A stretch of 37,691 nucleotides of DNA from Rhodopseudomonas infernalis. GTDB lineage: Bacteria > Pseudomonadota > Alphaproteobacteria > Rhizobiales > Xanthobacteraceae. Of the stretch, positions 24,558 through 32,339 are shown one piece after another. The notes below the pieces were generated by a model. The model saw only the letters and a program-made list of their open reading frames with translations. It ran no database searches and was not told the origin of the DNA. Position 1 is the stretch's first letter; each line of letters opens with the position of its first letter. Made by a program: the position numbers and the translations under genes. The stretch covers positions 1 to 37,691 of the forward strand of contig NZ_JAJNAL010000045.1 in the NCBI RefSeq assembly GCF_022271405.1, given 5' to 3'.

Positions 24558-24830
24558 ATGAAAGAGCTGGACCATACTGGCTCGTTCAAACGCGACTACA
24601 AGCGGATCAAGAAGCGTGGTTATGATCTGTCGAAATTGTCGACGGTCATCGACCTTCTGCGACGGGACATACCTCTGCCCGCTTCCAATCGGCCACACGC
24701 CCTCAAAGGCCGGTGGCGTGGCTTTCTGGAATGTCACCTCGAGCCAGATTGGCTGCTGATCTATCAGACCGACGAACAAAGCGTGCTGCTCGCAAGGACG
24801 GGCACGCACTCCGATCTGTTCGATGAATGA
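24558..24830 (+). CDS. yafQ: YafQ-type mRNA interferase toxin
   Basis: A 90-residue ribosome-dependent endoribonuclease of the RelE superfamily that cuts mRNA in the A site. The residues known as His50, His63, Asp67 and His87 in E. coli YafQ align here with His47, His60, Asp64 and His84 (RPHALKG, ECHLEPDW, GTHSDLF). The catalytic set is therefore complete. The basic N-terminal helix (SFKRDYKRIKKRGYDLSKL) is typical. It follows the antitoxin after a nine-base gap, the usual two-gene arrangement. Confidence 0.95.
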   Translation: MKELDHTGSFKRDYKRIKKRGYDLSKLSTVIDLLRRDIPLPASNRPHALKGRWRGFLECHLEPDWLLIYQTDEQSVLLARTGTHSDLFDE

Positions 24831-24851
24831 GCTTGGCAACTTATCCAAGCC

Positions 24852-24937
24852 GTCATGGCCGGGCTTGACCCGGCCATCCATCCCGCCAAGACTCGTCGTT
24901 CTGATTTGATGAATCCCCGGGTCGAGCCCGGCGATGA
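24852..24937. repeat. Palindromic repeat, GTCATGGCCGGG type
   Basis: An 86-base element with the left arm GTCATGGCCGGGCTTGACCC and a right arm ending in GGGTCGAGCCCGGCGATGAC. It lies between yafQ and the lytic transglycosylase gene and ends 17 bases before that gene's ATG. A shortened relative is at 10129-10167. Confidence 0.85.
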
Positions 24938-24954
24938 CGTTTGGTGAGGTGGTG

Positions 24955-26310
24955 ATGCTGCGGCTCGATTTGGCGGTTCGACAATTGCGCAGGTCCGGAA
25001 CCGCGGCGGTCGGCGCGGCGACGCTCGCAATGACGCTGTCGCTCGCCTCCCCCGCTTTCGCCCAGCGCGGCGCCTCCTGCCATGGCGGGCAGAGCTTCGA
25101 TCAATTCCTCGCCGGGCTGAAGCAGCAGGCGGTCGCCGCCGGGGTGTCGCAGCGGGCGATTGCGCAGGCGTCGCCGTATCTCGTCTACGACCAGGGCATC
25201 GTCAACCGCGATCGCGGGCAGCGGGTGTTCGGGCAGATCTTCACGGTGTTCGCCGGACGGATGGCGACCGAAGGCCGCCGCGTCAAAGGCCAGCAGTTGA
25301 TCAAGCAGCACGCCCAGGCGTTCGCGCGCGCCGAGAAGGAGTATGGCGTGCCGCCGGCGGTGATCGCCGCGTTCTGGGCGCTGGAAAGCGATTTCGGCGC
25401 GGTACAAGGAAATCTATCCACGCTGCGCTCGCTGGTGTCGCTGGCCTATGACTGCCGCCGCTCCGAGATGTTTCAGGCCGAAACCATCGCGGCCCTGAAG
25501 ATCGTCGACCGCGGCGATCTTTCGCCGGACGAGATGATCGGCTCGTGGGCCGGCGAGCTCGGCCAGACGCAATTTCTGCCGCGGCACTACTACGACTACG
25601 CGGTCGACTATGACGGCAACGGCCACCGTGACCTGCTGCACAGTGCGCCCGACGTGATCGGCTCGACCGCGCACTACATCGCGGCCGGCCTGAAATGGCG
25701 CCGCGGCGAGCCGTGGCTGCAGGAAGTGCAGGTCCCGGCCAATCTTCCATGGGATCAGGCGGATCTGCTGGTGAAGCAGCCGCGCACCCAATGGGCGCAA
25801 TGGGGCGTGACCTATCCGGACGGCCGGCCGCTGCCGAAGGACGAGATGCCGGCGTCGCTGCTGCTGCCGATGGGCCGCCACGGCCCGGCGTTCCTCGCCT
25901 ACGCCAACTTCGCCGCCTACACGGAATGGAATAACTCGCTGATCTACTCGACCACCGCGGCGTATCTCGCCACCCGCATCGCGGGCGCGCCGGCGATGCG
26001 CAAACCCTCCGCGCAGGTTGCGCAGCTGTCGTTCAACGAGATGAAGCAGCTCCAGCAATTGCTGGCGCGCGCCGGTTTCGACGTCGGCAAGGTCGACGGC
26101 ATCCTCGGCCAGCAGACCCGCACCGGCGTCAAGGCGATGCAGATCAAATACGGCCTGCCCGCAGACTCCTGGCCGACCGCCGAGTTACTGACCCGGATGG
26201 GCGGCTCGGCGTCGTCCGCGCCCTCCGCCTCGGCCGAACCGCCATTCCGCCCGGCCGCCCCGCAGCCGGCGCAGCGTCAGCGCCGCCTGCCGCCGCCTTT
26301 CCCGCAATAG
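24955..26310 (+). CDS. MltB-type lytic murein transglycosylase with peptidoglycan-binding domain
   Basis: Cleaves the MurNAc-GlcNAc bond of peptidoglycan, forming 1,6-anhydro ends. The 451-residue protein has a signal peptide (to about 37, ending SPAFAQ). The SLT-2/MltB catalytic domain contains FWALESDFG with the catalytic Glu144, and GSWAGELGQTQFLPRHYYDYAVDYDGNG. A PG_binding_1 domain sits near 370-430 (QLQQLLARAGFDVGKVDGILGQQTRTGVKAMQIKYGLP). A Pro-rich tail ends the protein. No lipobox is seen, so it is probably soluble in the periplasm. ATG 24955 is preferred because GAGG lies just upstream; an ATG at 24934 is inside the repeat. Confidence 0.93.
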   Translation: MLRLDLAVRQLRRSGTAAVGAATLAMTLSLASPAFAQRGASCHGGQSFDQFLAGLKQQAVAAGVSQRAIAQASPYLVYDQGIVNRDRGQRVFGQIFTVFAGRMATEGRRVKGQQLIKQHAQAFARAEKEYGVPPAVIAAFWALESDFGAVQGNLSTLRSLVSLAYDCRRSEMFQAETIAALKIVDRGDLSPDEMIGSWAGELGQTQFLPRHYYDYAVDYDGNGHRDLLHSAPDVIGSTAHYIAAGLKWRRGEPWLQEVQVPANLPWDQADLLVKQPRTQWAQWGVTYPDGRPLPKDEMPASLLLPMGRHGPAFLAYANFAAYTEWNNSLIYSTTAAYLATRIAGAPAMRKPSAQVAQLSFNEMKQLQQLLARAGFDVGKVDGILGQQTRTGVKAMQIKYGLPADSWPTAELLTRMGGSASSAPSASAEPPFRPAAPQPAQRQRRLPPPFPQ

Positions 26311-26389
26311 CTAAATTTCATCTGCCGGTACGTTCCAACTTTCGCCGTCTTGCTCTAGGGTCGCGCACAACGACATCCGGAGGAACAAC

Positions 26390-27574
26390 GTGCGTCATTT
26401 GTCCATCCTTGCTGCCGCCGCCCTCGCGCTGACCTCCACGGTCGCCGCCCGCGCCGATGATCTCAAGATCGCCCTGATTTACGGCAAGACTGGCCCGCTC
26501 GAGGCCTACGCCAAGCAGACCGAGACCGGCCTGATGATGGGGCTGGAATACGCCACCAAGGGCACGATGACGCTCGACGGCCGCAAGATCGTCGTCATCA
26601 CCAAGGACGATCAAAGCAAACCGGATCTCTCCAAGGCCGCGCTCGCCGAGGCCTATCAGGACGACGGCGCCGACATCGCGATCGGCACCTCGTCGTCGGC
26701 TGCGGCGCTGGCCGACCTGCCGGTCGCCGAAGAGAACAAGAAGATCCTGATCGTCGAGCCCGCGGTCGCCGACCAGATCACCGGCGAGAAGTGGAATCGC
26801 TACATCTTCCGCACCGGCCGCAACTCCTCGCAGGACGCGATCTCCAACGCGGTGGCGATCGGCAAGCAGGGCGTCACCATCGCCACGCTGGCGCAGGACT
26901 ACGCGTTCGGCCGCGACGGCGTCGCCGCCTTCAAGGAGGCCCTCGGCAAGACCGGCGCCACCCTTGCCGCCGAGGAATACGTGCCCACTACCACGACGGA
27001 CTTCACCGCGGTCGGCCAGCGCCTGTTCGATGCGCTGAAGGACAAGCCCGGCAAGAAGATCATCTGGGTGGTGTGGGCCGGCGGCGGCGATCCCTTGACC
27101 AAGCTGCAGGACATGGACCCGAAGCGCTACGGCATCGAGCTGTCGACCGGCGGCAACATCCTGCCCGCGCTCGCCGCCTACAAGCGCCTGCCCGGCATGG
27201 AAGGCGCGACCTATTACTACTACGACATCCCCAAGAACCCGATCAACGATTGGCTCGTGACCGAGCATCAGAAGCGCTTCAACGCGCCGCCGGACTTCTT
27301 CACCGCGGGCGGATTCTCGGCCGCGATGGCGGTGGTCACCGCCGTGCAGAAGGCGAAGTCGACCGACACCGAGAAGCTGATCGCCGCGATGGAGGGCATG
27401 GAGTTCGACACGCCCAAAGGCAAGATGATGTTCCGCAAGGAAGACCATCAGGCGCTGCAGAGCATGTATCACTTCAAGGTCAAGGTCGACCCGGCGCTGG
27501 CCTGGGCCGCCCTCGAGCCGGTGCGCGAGCTGAAGATCGAGGACATGACCATCCCGATCAAGAATAAGCGCTAA
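26390..27574 (+). CDS. ABC transporter substrate-binding protein, branched-chain amino acid type
   Basis: Periplasmic type-I binding protein (Leu/Ile/Val-binding family), 394 residues. It begins with a signal peptide (MRHLSILAAAALALTSTVAARA), then KIALIYGKTGPLEAYAKQTETGLMMGLEYA, characteristic of the family. The start is GTG 26390, with GGAGG six bases upstream. It is the first gene of a complete liv-type operon. Related proteins in this group of organisms also bind aromatic acids or amides, so the ligand cannot be fixed. A large palindromic repeat follows 13 bases after the stop and could protect the upstream transcript. Confidence 0.94.
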   Translation: MRHLSILAAAALALTSTVAARADDLKIALIYGKTGPLEAYAKQTETGLMMGLEYATKGTMTLDGRKIVVITKDDQSKPDLSKAALAEAYQDDGADIAIGTSSSAAALADLPVAEENKKILIVEPAVADQITGEKWNRYIFRTGRNSSQDAISNAVAIGKQGVTIATLAQDYAFGRDGVAAFKEALGKTGATLAAEEYVPTTTTDFTAVGQRLFDALKDKPGKKIIWVVWAGGGDPLTKLQDMDPKRYGIELSTGGNILPALAAYKRLPGMEGATYYYYDIPKNPINDWLVTEHQKRFNAPPDFFTAGGFSAAMAVVTAVQKAKSTDTEKLIAAMEGMEFDTPKGKMMFRKEDHQALQSMYHFKVKVDPALAWAALEPVRELKIEDMTIPIKNKR

Positions 27575-27587
27575 CAGCCACCAGGGA

Positions 27588-27681
27588 GTCATTCCGGGGC
27601 GCGCGAAGCGCGACCCCGGAATCCCGAGGTTGTGGCGACGAGATTCCGGGTTCGCGAGCTTCGCTCGCGCCCCGGAATGAC
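27588..27681. repeat. Large palindromic repeat, GTCATTCCGGGG type, copy C
   Basis: A 94-bp member with the left hairpin CGCGC-gaa-GCGCG and right hairpin CGCGAGC-ttc-GCTCGCG. The inner spacer is shorter than in copies A and B. It lies inside the transporter operon, between the binding-protein gene and the first ATPase gene. Confidence 0.9.
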
Positions 27682-27717
27682 GAACTCTGACGTTGTGCCG
27701 GATCAAGCCGCTTACCC

Positions 27718-28482
27718 ATGACCAGCCTCGAAACCCAATCCCTCACCATTCGCTTCGGCGGCCATGTCGCGGTCGATGGGGTGAGCTGTGCGTTTGCGCC
27801 GGGCGAGCTGACCGCGATCGTCGGGCCGAACGGCGCCGGCAAGACGACGTACTTCAACCTGATATCCGGCCAGCTGAGGCCGAGCGCCGGCCGCATCCTG
27901 TTCGACGGCGCGGACATCACCAAAATGACCGCGCCGCTGCGCACCCGCGCCGGACTCGGCCGCGCGTTTCAGCTGACGAATCTGTTTCCCAATCTTTCCG
28001 TCGAGGAAAACGTCCGGCTCGCGGTGCAGGCGCATAGCGGCACGCATTATGACATGCTGCGGCCGTGGCGCACCCGGCGCGACCTGATCGACCGCGCCGA
28101 CGCCATCCTCGGCAGCGTGGCGCTGGGCGCGCGCCGCAGCGTCGCCGCCACCGCGCTGTCGCACGGCGACCAGCGCAAGCTCGAAGTCGCGCTGATGATG
28201 GCGCTGGAGCCGAAGGTCTACATGTTCGACGAGCCGACCGCCGGCATGAGCGTCGACGAAGTCCCGGTGGTGCTCGACCTGATCGCGCGGCTGAAAGCTG
28301 ATCCGAGCAAAATCATCCTGTTGGTCGAACACAAGATGGACGTCGTCCGCTCCCTCGCCGACCGCATCATCGTGCTCCACCACGGCAAACTCGTCGCCGA
28401 CGGCAAGCCCGCCGACGTGATCGCCTCGCCGATCGTGCAAGAGGCCTATCTCGGCATCGCGCCGGGGAAGAGTGCGGCGTGA
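27718..28482 (+). CDS. ABC transporter ATP-binding protein (LivG-type)
   Basis: Cytoplasmic ATPase, 254 residues. It has Walker A GPNGAGKT (38-45), the Q-loop in GRAFQLTNLFPNLSVEENV, Walker B VYMFDEPTAG and the H-loop LLVEHKMD. The signature reads LSHGDQRKLEVA rather than LSGGQ, which is usual for LivG proteins. It couples ATP hydrolysis to import together with the second ATPase gene 197 bases downstream. The start is ATG 27718. Confidence 0.94.
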   Translation: MTSLETQSLTIRFGGHVAVDGVSCAFAPGELTAIVGPNGAGKTTYFNLISGQLRPSAGRILFDGADITKMTAPLRTRAGLGRAFQLTNLFPNLSVEENVRLAVQAHSGTHYDMLRPWRTRRDLIDRADAILGSVALGARRSVAATALSHGDQRKLEVALMMALEPKVYMFDEPTAGMSVDEVPVVLDLIARLKADPSKIILLVEHKMDVVRSLADRIIVLHHGKLVADGKPADVIASPIVQEAYLGIAPGKSAA

Positions 28483-28544
28483 GGGGGATGGCGATCGTGA
28501 TGGACTCTCAAGTGTTGGCCCCTAACTCTCCCCGCTTGCCAGCG

Positions 28545-28650
28545 CGCTCCCTCTCCCGCTTGCTGGAGAGGGTTGGGGTGAGGGCGACGCGGGCACTGTG
28601 CCTGGGGCACCCCCACCCCCGCCCCCTCCCCGCAAGGGGGAGGGGAGCGG
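28545..28650. repeat. Palindromic repeat, C-rich type, inside the operon
   Basis: The left hairpin is CCCTCTCCCGC-ttgc-TGGAGAGGG and the right hairpin is CCCCCTCCCC-gcaa-GGGGGAGGGG. It occupies most of the 196-base gap between the two ATPase genes and is related to the element at 621-761. Confidence 0.8.
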
Positions 28651-28678
28651 AGGCGCCTCGTTACTTGGCGAGTGCCGC

Positions 28679-29401
28679 ATGAGCGATCTGCTGACGTTGT
28701 CCGGCGTCCACACCAATATCGGCCGCTATCACATTCTGCAGGGCGTCGATTGCGTCGTGCCGGAAGGCCAGACCACGATGCTGCTCGGCCGCAACGGCGC
28801 CGGCAAGACCACGACACTGCGCACCATCATGGGCCTGTGGCCGACGTCGAAAGGCGAGATCACGCTGGCCGGCCGGCGCATTGAGGCGATGGCGACGCCG
28901 GAGATCGCGCGGCTCGGGATCGGCTACGTGCCGGAGACGATGGCGGTGTTCTCCGACCTCACCGTGAAGGAAAACCTGATCCTCGCCGCCCGCGAGCAGG
29001 CGATCGACACCGCGCGGCTCGACTGGATCTTTGGCTTCTTCCCGGCGCTGCGCAAATTCTGGCTGTCGCGTGCCGGCTCGCTGTCCGGCGGGCAGAAGCA
29101 GATGCTGTCGATCGCCCGCGCCATCATCGAGCCGCGCAAGCTGCTGCTGATCGACGAACCGACCAAGGGGCTGGCGCCGGCGATCATTGGCGCGCTGATC
29201 GAGTGCTTCGCCGAGATCAAGCGCAGCGGCGCCACCATCCTGCTGGTCGAGCAGAACTTCCACGTCGCCCAGCAGATCGGCGATACCGTGCTGGTGATGG
29301 ACAACGGCATGATCGTGCACCGCGGCGCCATGGCCGCCCTCGCCGCCGACGTGCCGCTGCAGGAACGCCTGCTCGGCCTCAGCCTGGAGGCGCATCAGTG
29401 A
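28679..29401 (+). CDS. ABC transporter ATP-binding protein (LivF-type)
   Basis: Second ATPase of the transporter, 240 residues. Walker A GRNGAGKT, Q-loop region GYVPETMAVFSDLTVKENL, signature LSGGQKQMLSIARA, Walker B LLLIDEPTKGLAP and H-loop LLVEQNFHVA are all intact. I chose ATG 28679 (MSDLLTLSGVHTNIGRYHIL) because it aligns with the usual LivF start. An in-frame extension upstream would be translated from the palindromic repeat and is Pro-rich. Confidence 0.94.
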   Translation: MSDLLTLSGVHTNIGRYHILQGVDCVVPEGQTTMLLGRNGAGKTTTLRTIMGLWPTSKGEITLAGRRIEAMATPEIARLGIGYVPETMAVFSDLTVKENLILAAREQAIDTARLDWIFGFFPALRKFWLSRAGSLSGGQKQMLSIARAIIEPRKLLLIDEPTKGLAPAIIGALIECFAEIKRSGATILLVEQNFHVAQQIGDTVLVMDNGMIVHRGAMAALAADVPLQERLLGLSLEAHQ

Positions 29402-29424
29402 GTTCTTGCTCTCGCCCTTTCCCC

Positions 29425-29502
29425 GTCATTGCGAGGAGCGCAGCGACGAAGCAATCCAGCGCCGTGCACTGGAGTGGATTGCTTCGCTTCGCTCGCAATG
29501 AC
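29425..29502. repeat. Palindromic repeat, GTCATTGCGAG type, inside the operon
   Basis: A 78-base element bounded by GTCATTGCGAGG and CTCGCAATGAC with inner arms GAAGCAATCC and GGATTGCTTC. It fills the gap between the second ATPase and the first permease gene. It is in opposite orientation to the relative at 19705-19783. Confidence 0.9.
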
Positions 29503-29516
29503 GACGGAGTTCTATC

Positions 29517-30536
29517 ATGACCGACATCCCCGCTCCCTCCGCCTCCGAGACGCTGCCGCAGGCGAAGCGCGATCTGCTTCCCGTACTGCTGCCGTTGATC
29601 CTGGCGCTGCTGATGCTGCCGCTGGTCGGCTCGTTCTCGTCATGGGTGACGCTGACGATCGCCTCGCTGGCGATGGGGATGATGATCTTCACCATGGCGT
29701 CCGGCCTGACGCTGGTGTTCGGGCTGATGGACGTGCTGAACTTCGGCCACGGCGCCTTCATTTCGGTCGGCGCCTACATGGCCACGCTGGTGCTGCTGCC
29801 GCTCGCGGCGATGTCGCAGACGGATTCGCTGCTGACCAATCTGGCGGTGCTGGCGCCGGCGGCGCTGGCCGCGATGGCGGTGTCGGGCGCGCTCGGCCTC
29901 GTCGTCGAGCGCGTGCTGATCCTGCCGGTGTATGGCCAGCATCTGAAGCAGATCCTGATGACCACCGGCGGCCTCATCGTGGCCGAGCAGGCGCTGTACG
30001 CGCTGTGGGGACCGCAGATCATTCCGCTGCCGCTGCCGACCTCGCTGCGCGGCTCGTTCATCATCGGCGACGTCGCGATCGCCAAATATCGCCTGCTGGT
30101 GATGCTGGTCGGGCTCATCGTGTTCGTCAGCATCCAGCTGACGCTGAACCGCACCAAGATCGGCCTGTTGATCCGCGCCGGCGTCGAGAACCGCGAGATG
30201 GTCGAAGCGCTCGGCTATCACGTCAAGCGGCTGTTCCTCGGCGTGTTCATGGTCGGCTCGGCGCTGGCCGGGCTCGGCGGCATCATGTGGGCGCTGTATC
30301 GCGAGCAGGTCCACGCCTCGATGGGCAACGAGCTCACCGTGCTGATCTTCATCGTCGTGATTATCGGCGGGCTCGGTTCGGTCGGCGGCTGCTTCATCGG
30401 CGCGCTGCTGGTGGCGATGGTCGCCAATTACGGCGGCTTCCTGGTGCCGAAGCTGGCACTGGTGTCCAACATCCTGCTGATGGTCGCGATTCTGATGTGG
30501 CGGCCGCGCGGGCTCTATGCGGTGACAAGTCGATGA
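29517..30536 (+). CDS. Branched-chain amino acid-type ABC permease (LivH-type)
   Basis: Inner-membrane permease of 339 residues with about eight to nine transmembrane segments. Family markers are GLMDVLNFGHGAFISVGAYMA near 70 and NRTKIGLLIRAGVENREMVEALGYHV, the cytoplasmic loop that contacts the ATPase. VIIGGLGSVGGCFIGALLVA follows near the C-terminus. The start ATG 29517 is 14 bases after a palindromic repeat. The stop overlaps the next permease start as ATGA. Confidence 0.94.
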   Translation: MTDIPAPSASETLPQAKRDLLPVLLPLILALLMLPLVGSFSSWVTLTIASLAMGMMIFTMASGLTLVFGLMDVLNFGHGAFISVGAYMATLVLLPLAAMSQTDSLLTNLAVLAPAALAAMAVSGALGLVVERVLILPVYGQHLKQILMTTGGLIVAEQALYALWGPQIIPLPLPTSLRGSFIIGDVAIAKYRLLVMLVGLIVFVSIQLTLNRTKIGLLIRAGVENREMVEALGYHVKRLFLGVFMVGSALAGLGGIMWALYREQVHASMGNELTVLIFIVVIIGGLGSVGGCFIGALLVAMVANYGGFLVPKLALVSNILLMVAILMWRPRGLYAVTSR

Positions 30537-31600
30537 TGATCCTGTCGGGCGATCCGCCGCGCAGCCGGGTGCTGTCTCTGCTGCTGATCGCGATCGTGGT
30601 GGTGCTGGCGATCACGCCGTTCCTGTTTCCCGGCGCCAAGCCGCTCAACGTCGCCGCCAAGATCTGCATCTTCGCAGCGCTGGTGGCGTCCTACGACCTA
30701 TTGCTCGGCTACACCGGCACGGTGTCGTTCGCCCACACGATGTTCTACGGCATCGGCTCCTACGCGGTGGCGATCGCGCTGTACGGGATGGGGCCAAGCT
30801 GGACGGCCGTCGGCGCCGGCATCGTGATCGGCCTGCCGCTGGCGGCGCTGCTGGCGCTGGCGATCGGGCTGTTCTCGCTGCGCGTCGAGGCGATCTTCTT
30901 CGCCATGATCACGCTGGCGGTCGCCTCCGCGTTCCTGGTGCTGGCGTCGCAATTGTCGTGGCTGACCGGCGGCGAGGACGGCCGCAGCTTCAGCCTGCCC
31001 GAGCTGCTGCGGCCCGGCACGGTCTTCATCAAGGATTTCTTCGGGGTGCGGATCAACGGCCGGATCCTGACCTACTACATCATCCTGGTCGGCTGCGCCG
31101 GCATGATCCTGGCGCTGCTCCGGGTGGTGAACTCGCCGTTCGGCCGGGTGCTGCAGGCGGTCCGCGAGAACCGCTTCCGCGCCGAGGCGCTCGGCTATCG
31201 CACCGTCTTCCACCTCACTTACGCCAACGTGCTGGCCGCGCTGGTCGCCGCCGCGGCCGGCGTGCTCAACGCGATGTGGCTGCGCTATGCCGGGCCCGAC
31301 ACCTCGCTGAGCTTCTCGATCATGCTCGACATCCTGCTGATGGTGGTGATCGGCGGCATGGGCACGATCTACGGCGCGGTCATCGGCGCCACCATCTTCA
31401 TCCTGGCGCAGAATTACCTGCAGGCGCTGATGGGCGCCGCCTCGACGGCCGCCGCTGACGCCGGCCTGCCGCTGCTGCCCGGCCTGCTGCACCCGGACCG
31501 CTGGCTGCTGTGGCTCGGGCTGCTGTTCGTCGCCAGCGTGTATTTTTTCCCGACCGGGATCGTCGGCCGGCTGCGCGGGTCGCAAAAATCAGCCGGATAG
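30533..31600 (+). CDS. Branched-chain amino acid-type ABC permease (LivM-type)
   Basis: Partner permease of 355 residues. It has the LivM pattern ASYDLLLGYTGTVSFAHTMFYGIGSYAVA near 50, the ATPase-contact loop NSPFGRVLQAVRENRFRAEALGYRT, and VVIGGMGTIYGAVIGATIF. The ATG at 30533 overlaps the LivH stop (ATGA), so the permeases are coupled; an ATG three bases later is equally possible. It is the last gene of the five-gene transporter. Confidence 0.94.
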   Translation: MMILSGDPPRSRVLSLLLIAIVVVLAITPFLFPGAKPLNVAAKICIFAALVASYDLLLGYTGTVSFAHTMFYGIGSYAVAIALYGMGPSWTAVGAGIVIGLPLAALLALAIGLFSLRVEAIFFAMITLAVASAFLVLASQLSWLTGGEDGRSFSLPELLRPGTVFIKDFFGVRINGRILTYYIILVGCAGMILALLRVVNSPFGRVLQAVRENRFRAEALGYRTVFHLTYANVLAALVAAAAGVLNAMWLRYAGPDTSLSFSIMLDILLMVVIGGMGTIYGAVIGATIFILAQNYLQALMGAASTAAADAGLPLLPGLLHPDRWLLWLGLLFVASVYFFPTGIVGRLRGSQKSAG

Positions 31601-31685
31601 GCCACGACCAAGGTCGTAGACGCATGGCTCCTGCGCGTTCCTGACGCGCCAGCGGACCGGTATCATCTGAGCCAGATCAATTGCG

Positions 31686-31785
31686 TGTGCAACTGCACAA
31701 AGTATCCTGTTGCCGTTTTGGGGCGCCCTCCACGTTCAGCGCCCCTCTCGACGAGGACCTTCCGCCATTCCGATACCGAATCGGA
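31686..31785 (+). promoter_or_regulatory. Cluster of inverted repeats upstream of a small membrane protein
   Basis: Three dyads lie in this 100-base stretch: TGTGCA-ac-TGCACA (31686-31699), GGGGCGC...GCGCCCC (31720-31745) and TCCGAT-accga-ATCGGA (31769-31785). They sit between the transporter operon and the ATG at 31815. They could be operator, leader hairpin or terminator of the upstream operon; I cannot tell which. Confidence 0.4.
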
Positions 31786-31814
31786 GGATCGTCCGAGCAA
31801 ACAGGAAGTTGAAA

Positions 31815-32150
31815 ATGACACTGCTTATCGTGCTCACAGCACTGGCTTTCGCCGCCGCCATTGTGGTGGCACGCGTGCTCGCAACCGCCGCTCCGGCCGG
31901 CAGACTGGTGTCACAGGCCGCCGGCGCCGGCATCATGGTAGTCATGCCGATCGTCACGCTGGTGCTCGCCATCGTGCTCGCCAAATTCGGCATCGGCGGC
32001 GAAACCCTCGGGGCGAGCGAGATCCTGCGCACCGCCGCCCTCCCGGCATTCGGCACGCTGTTCGTGGCCCCGGTCGCCTTCTGGTTCTTCCGCCGGCAAC
32101 GGCCGGCGCTGACCGCCAAGACCCGAGCCCGCACCGCGTCCGCTCATTGA
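31815..32150 (+). CDS. Small integral membrane protein of unknown function
   Basis: A 111-residue protein with about three hydrophobic segments (LLIVLTALAFAAAIVVARVLA, AGIMVVMPIVTLVLAIVLAKF and ALPAFGTLFVAPVAFWFF) and a basic C-terminal tail (RRQRPALTAKTRAR). I chose ATG 31815 because AGGAAG lies seven bases upstream and the first membrane span begins immediately. No family is recognised. It precedes the ene-reductase gene by 189 bases on the same strand; a functional link is not demonstrated. Confidence 0.75.
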   Translation: MTLLIVLTALAFAAAIVVARVLATAAPAGRLVSQAAGAGIMVVMPIVTLVLAIVLAKFGIGGETLGASEILRTAALPAFGTLFVAPVAFWFFRRQRPALTAKTRARTASAH

Positions 32151-32227
32151 ACTGACGCCCGGCGGGGGTGAAAACCGCCTCCGCCGAGCGTCCTTCCCAG
32201 TACATTTCTCCTGCTTCCGGGCGCTGC

Positions 32228-32247
32228 ATTTGGAAATCCGTCCAAAT
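32228..32247 (+). promoter_or_regulatory. Candidate operator upstream of the ene-reductase gene
   Basis: ATTTGGA and TCCAAAT form a perfect seven-base inverted repeat separated by six bases (20 bases in all), 93 bases before the ATG of the ene-reductase. Its size and symmetry suit a dimeric TetR- or MarR-type repressor, but no such regulator gene is within the window. Confidence 0.55.
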
Positions 32248-32339
32248 TCCATGCCGGCGCATCTATTTTCGGCAAACCCATTGTGTTGAGGGGTTCTCGC
32301 CCCCAGTTCCAGGCCATCCGCAATCTTCAGGAAGGCCCC

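Noticed and set aside
24934-24954. Earlier ATG for the lytic transglycosylase gene
   Set aside because: It lies in the right arm of the repeat and lacks its own ribosome site; ATG 24955 follows GAGG and starts the signal peptide.
29429-30532. In-frame extension of the LivM gene back to 29429
   Set aside because: It would overlap the whole LivH gene and translate the palindromic repeat; the ATGA overlap at 30533 is the natural start.
31602-31618. ACGACC-aa-GGTCGT as terminator of the transporter operon
   Set aside because: The loop is only two bases and no T run follows; too weak to call.
31601-31814. tRNA or other structured RNA gene in the gap after the transporter operon
   Set aside because: Dyads are present but no cloverleaf with T-loop or anticodon arm could be assembled by eye.
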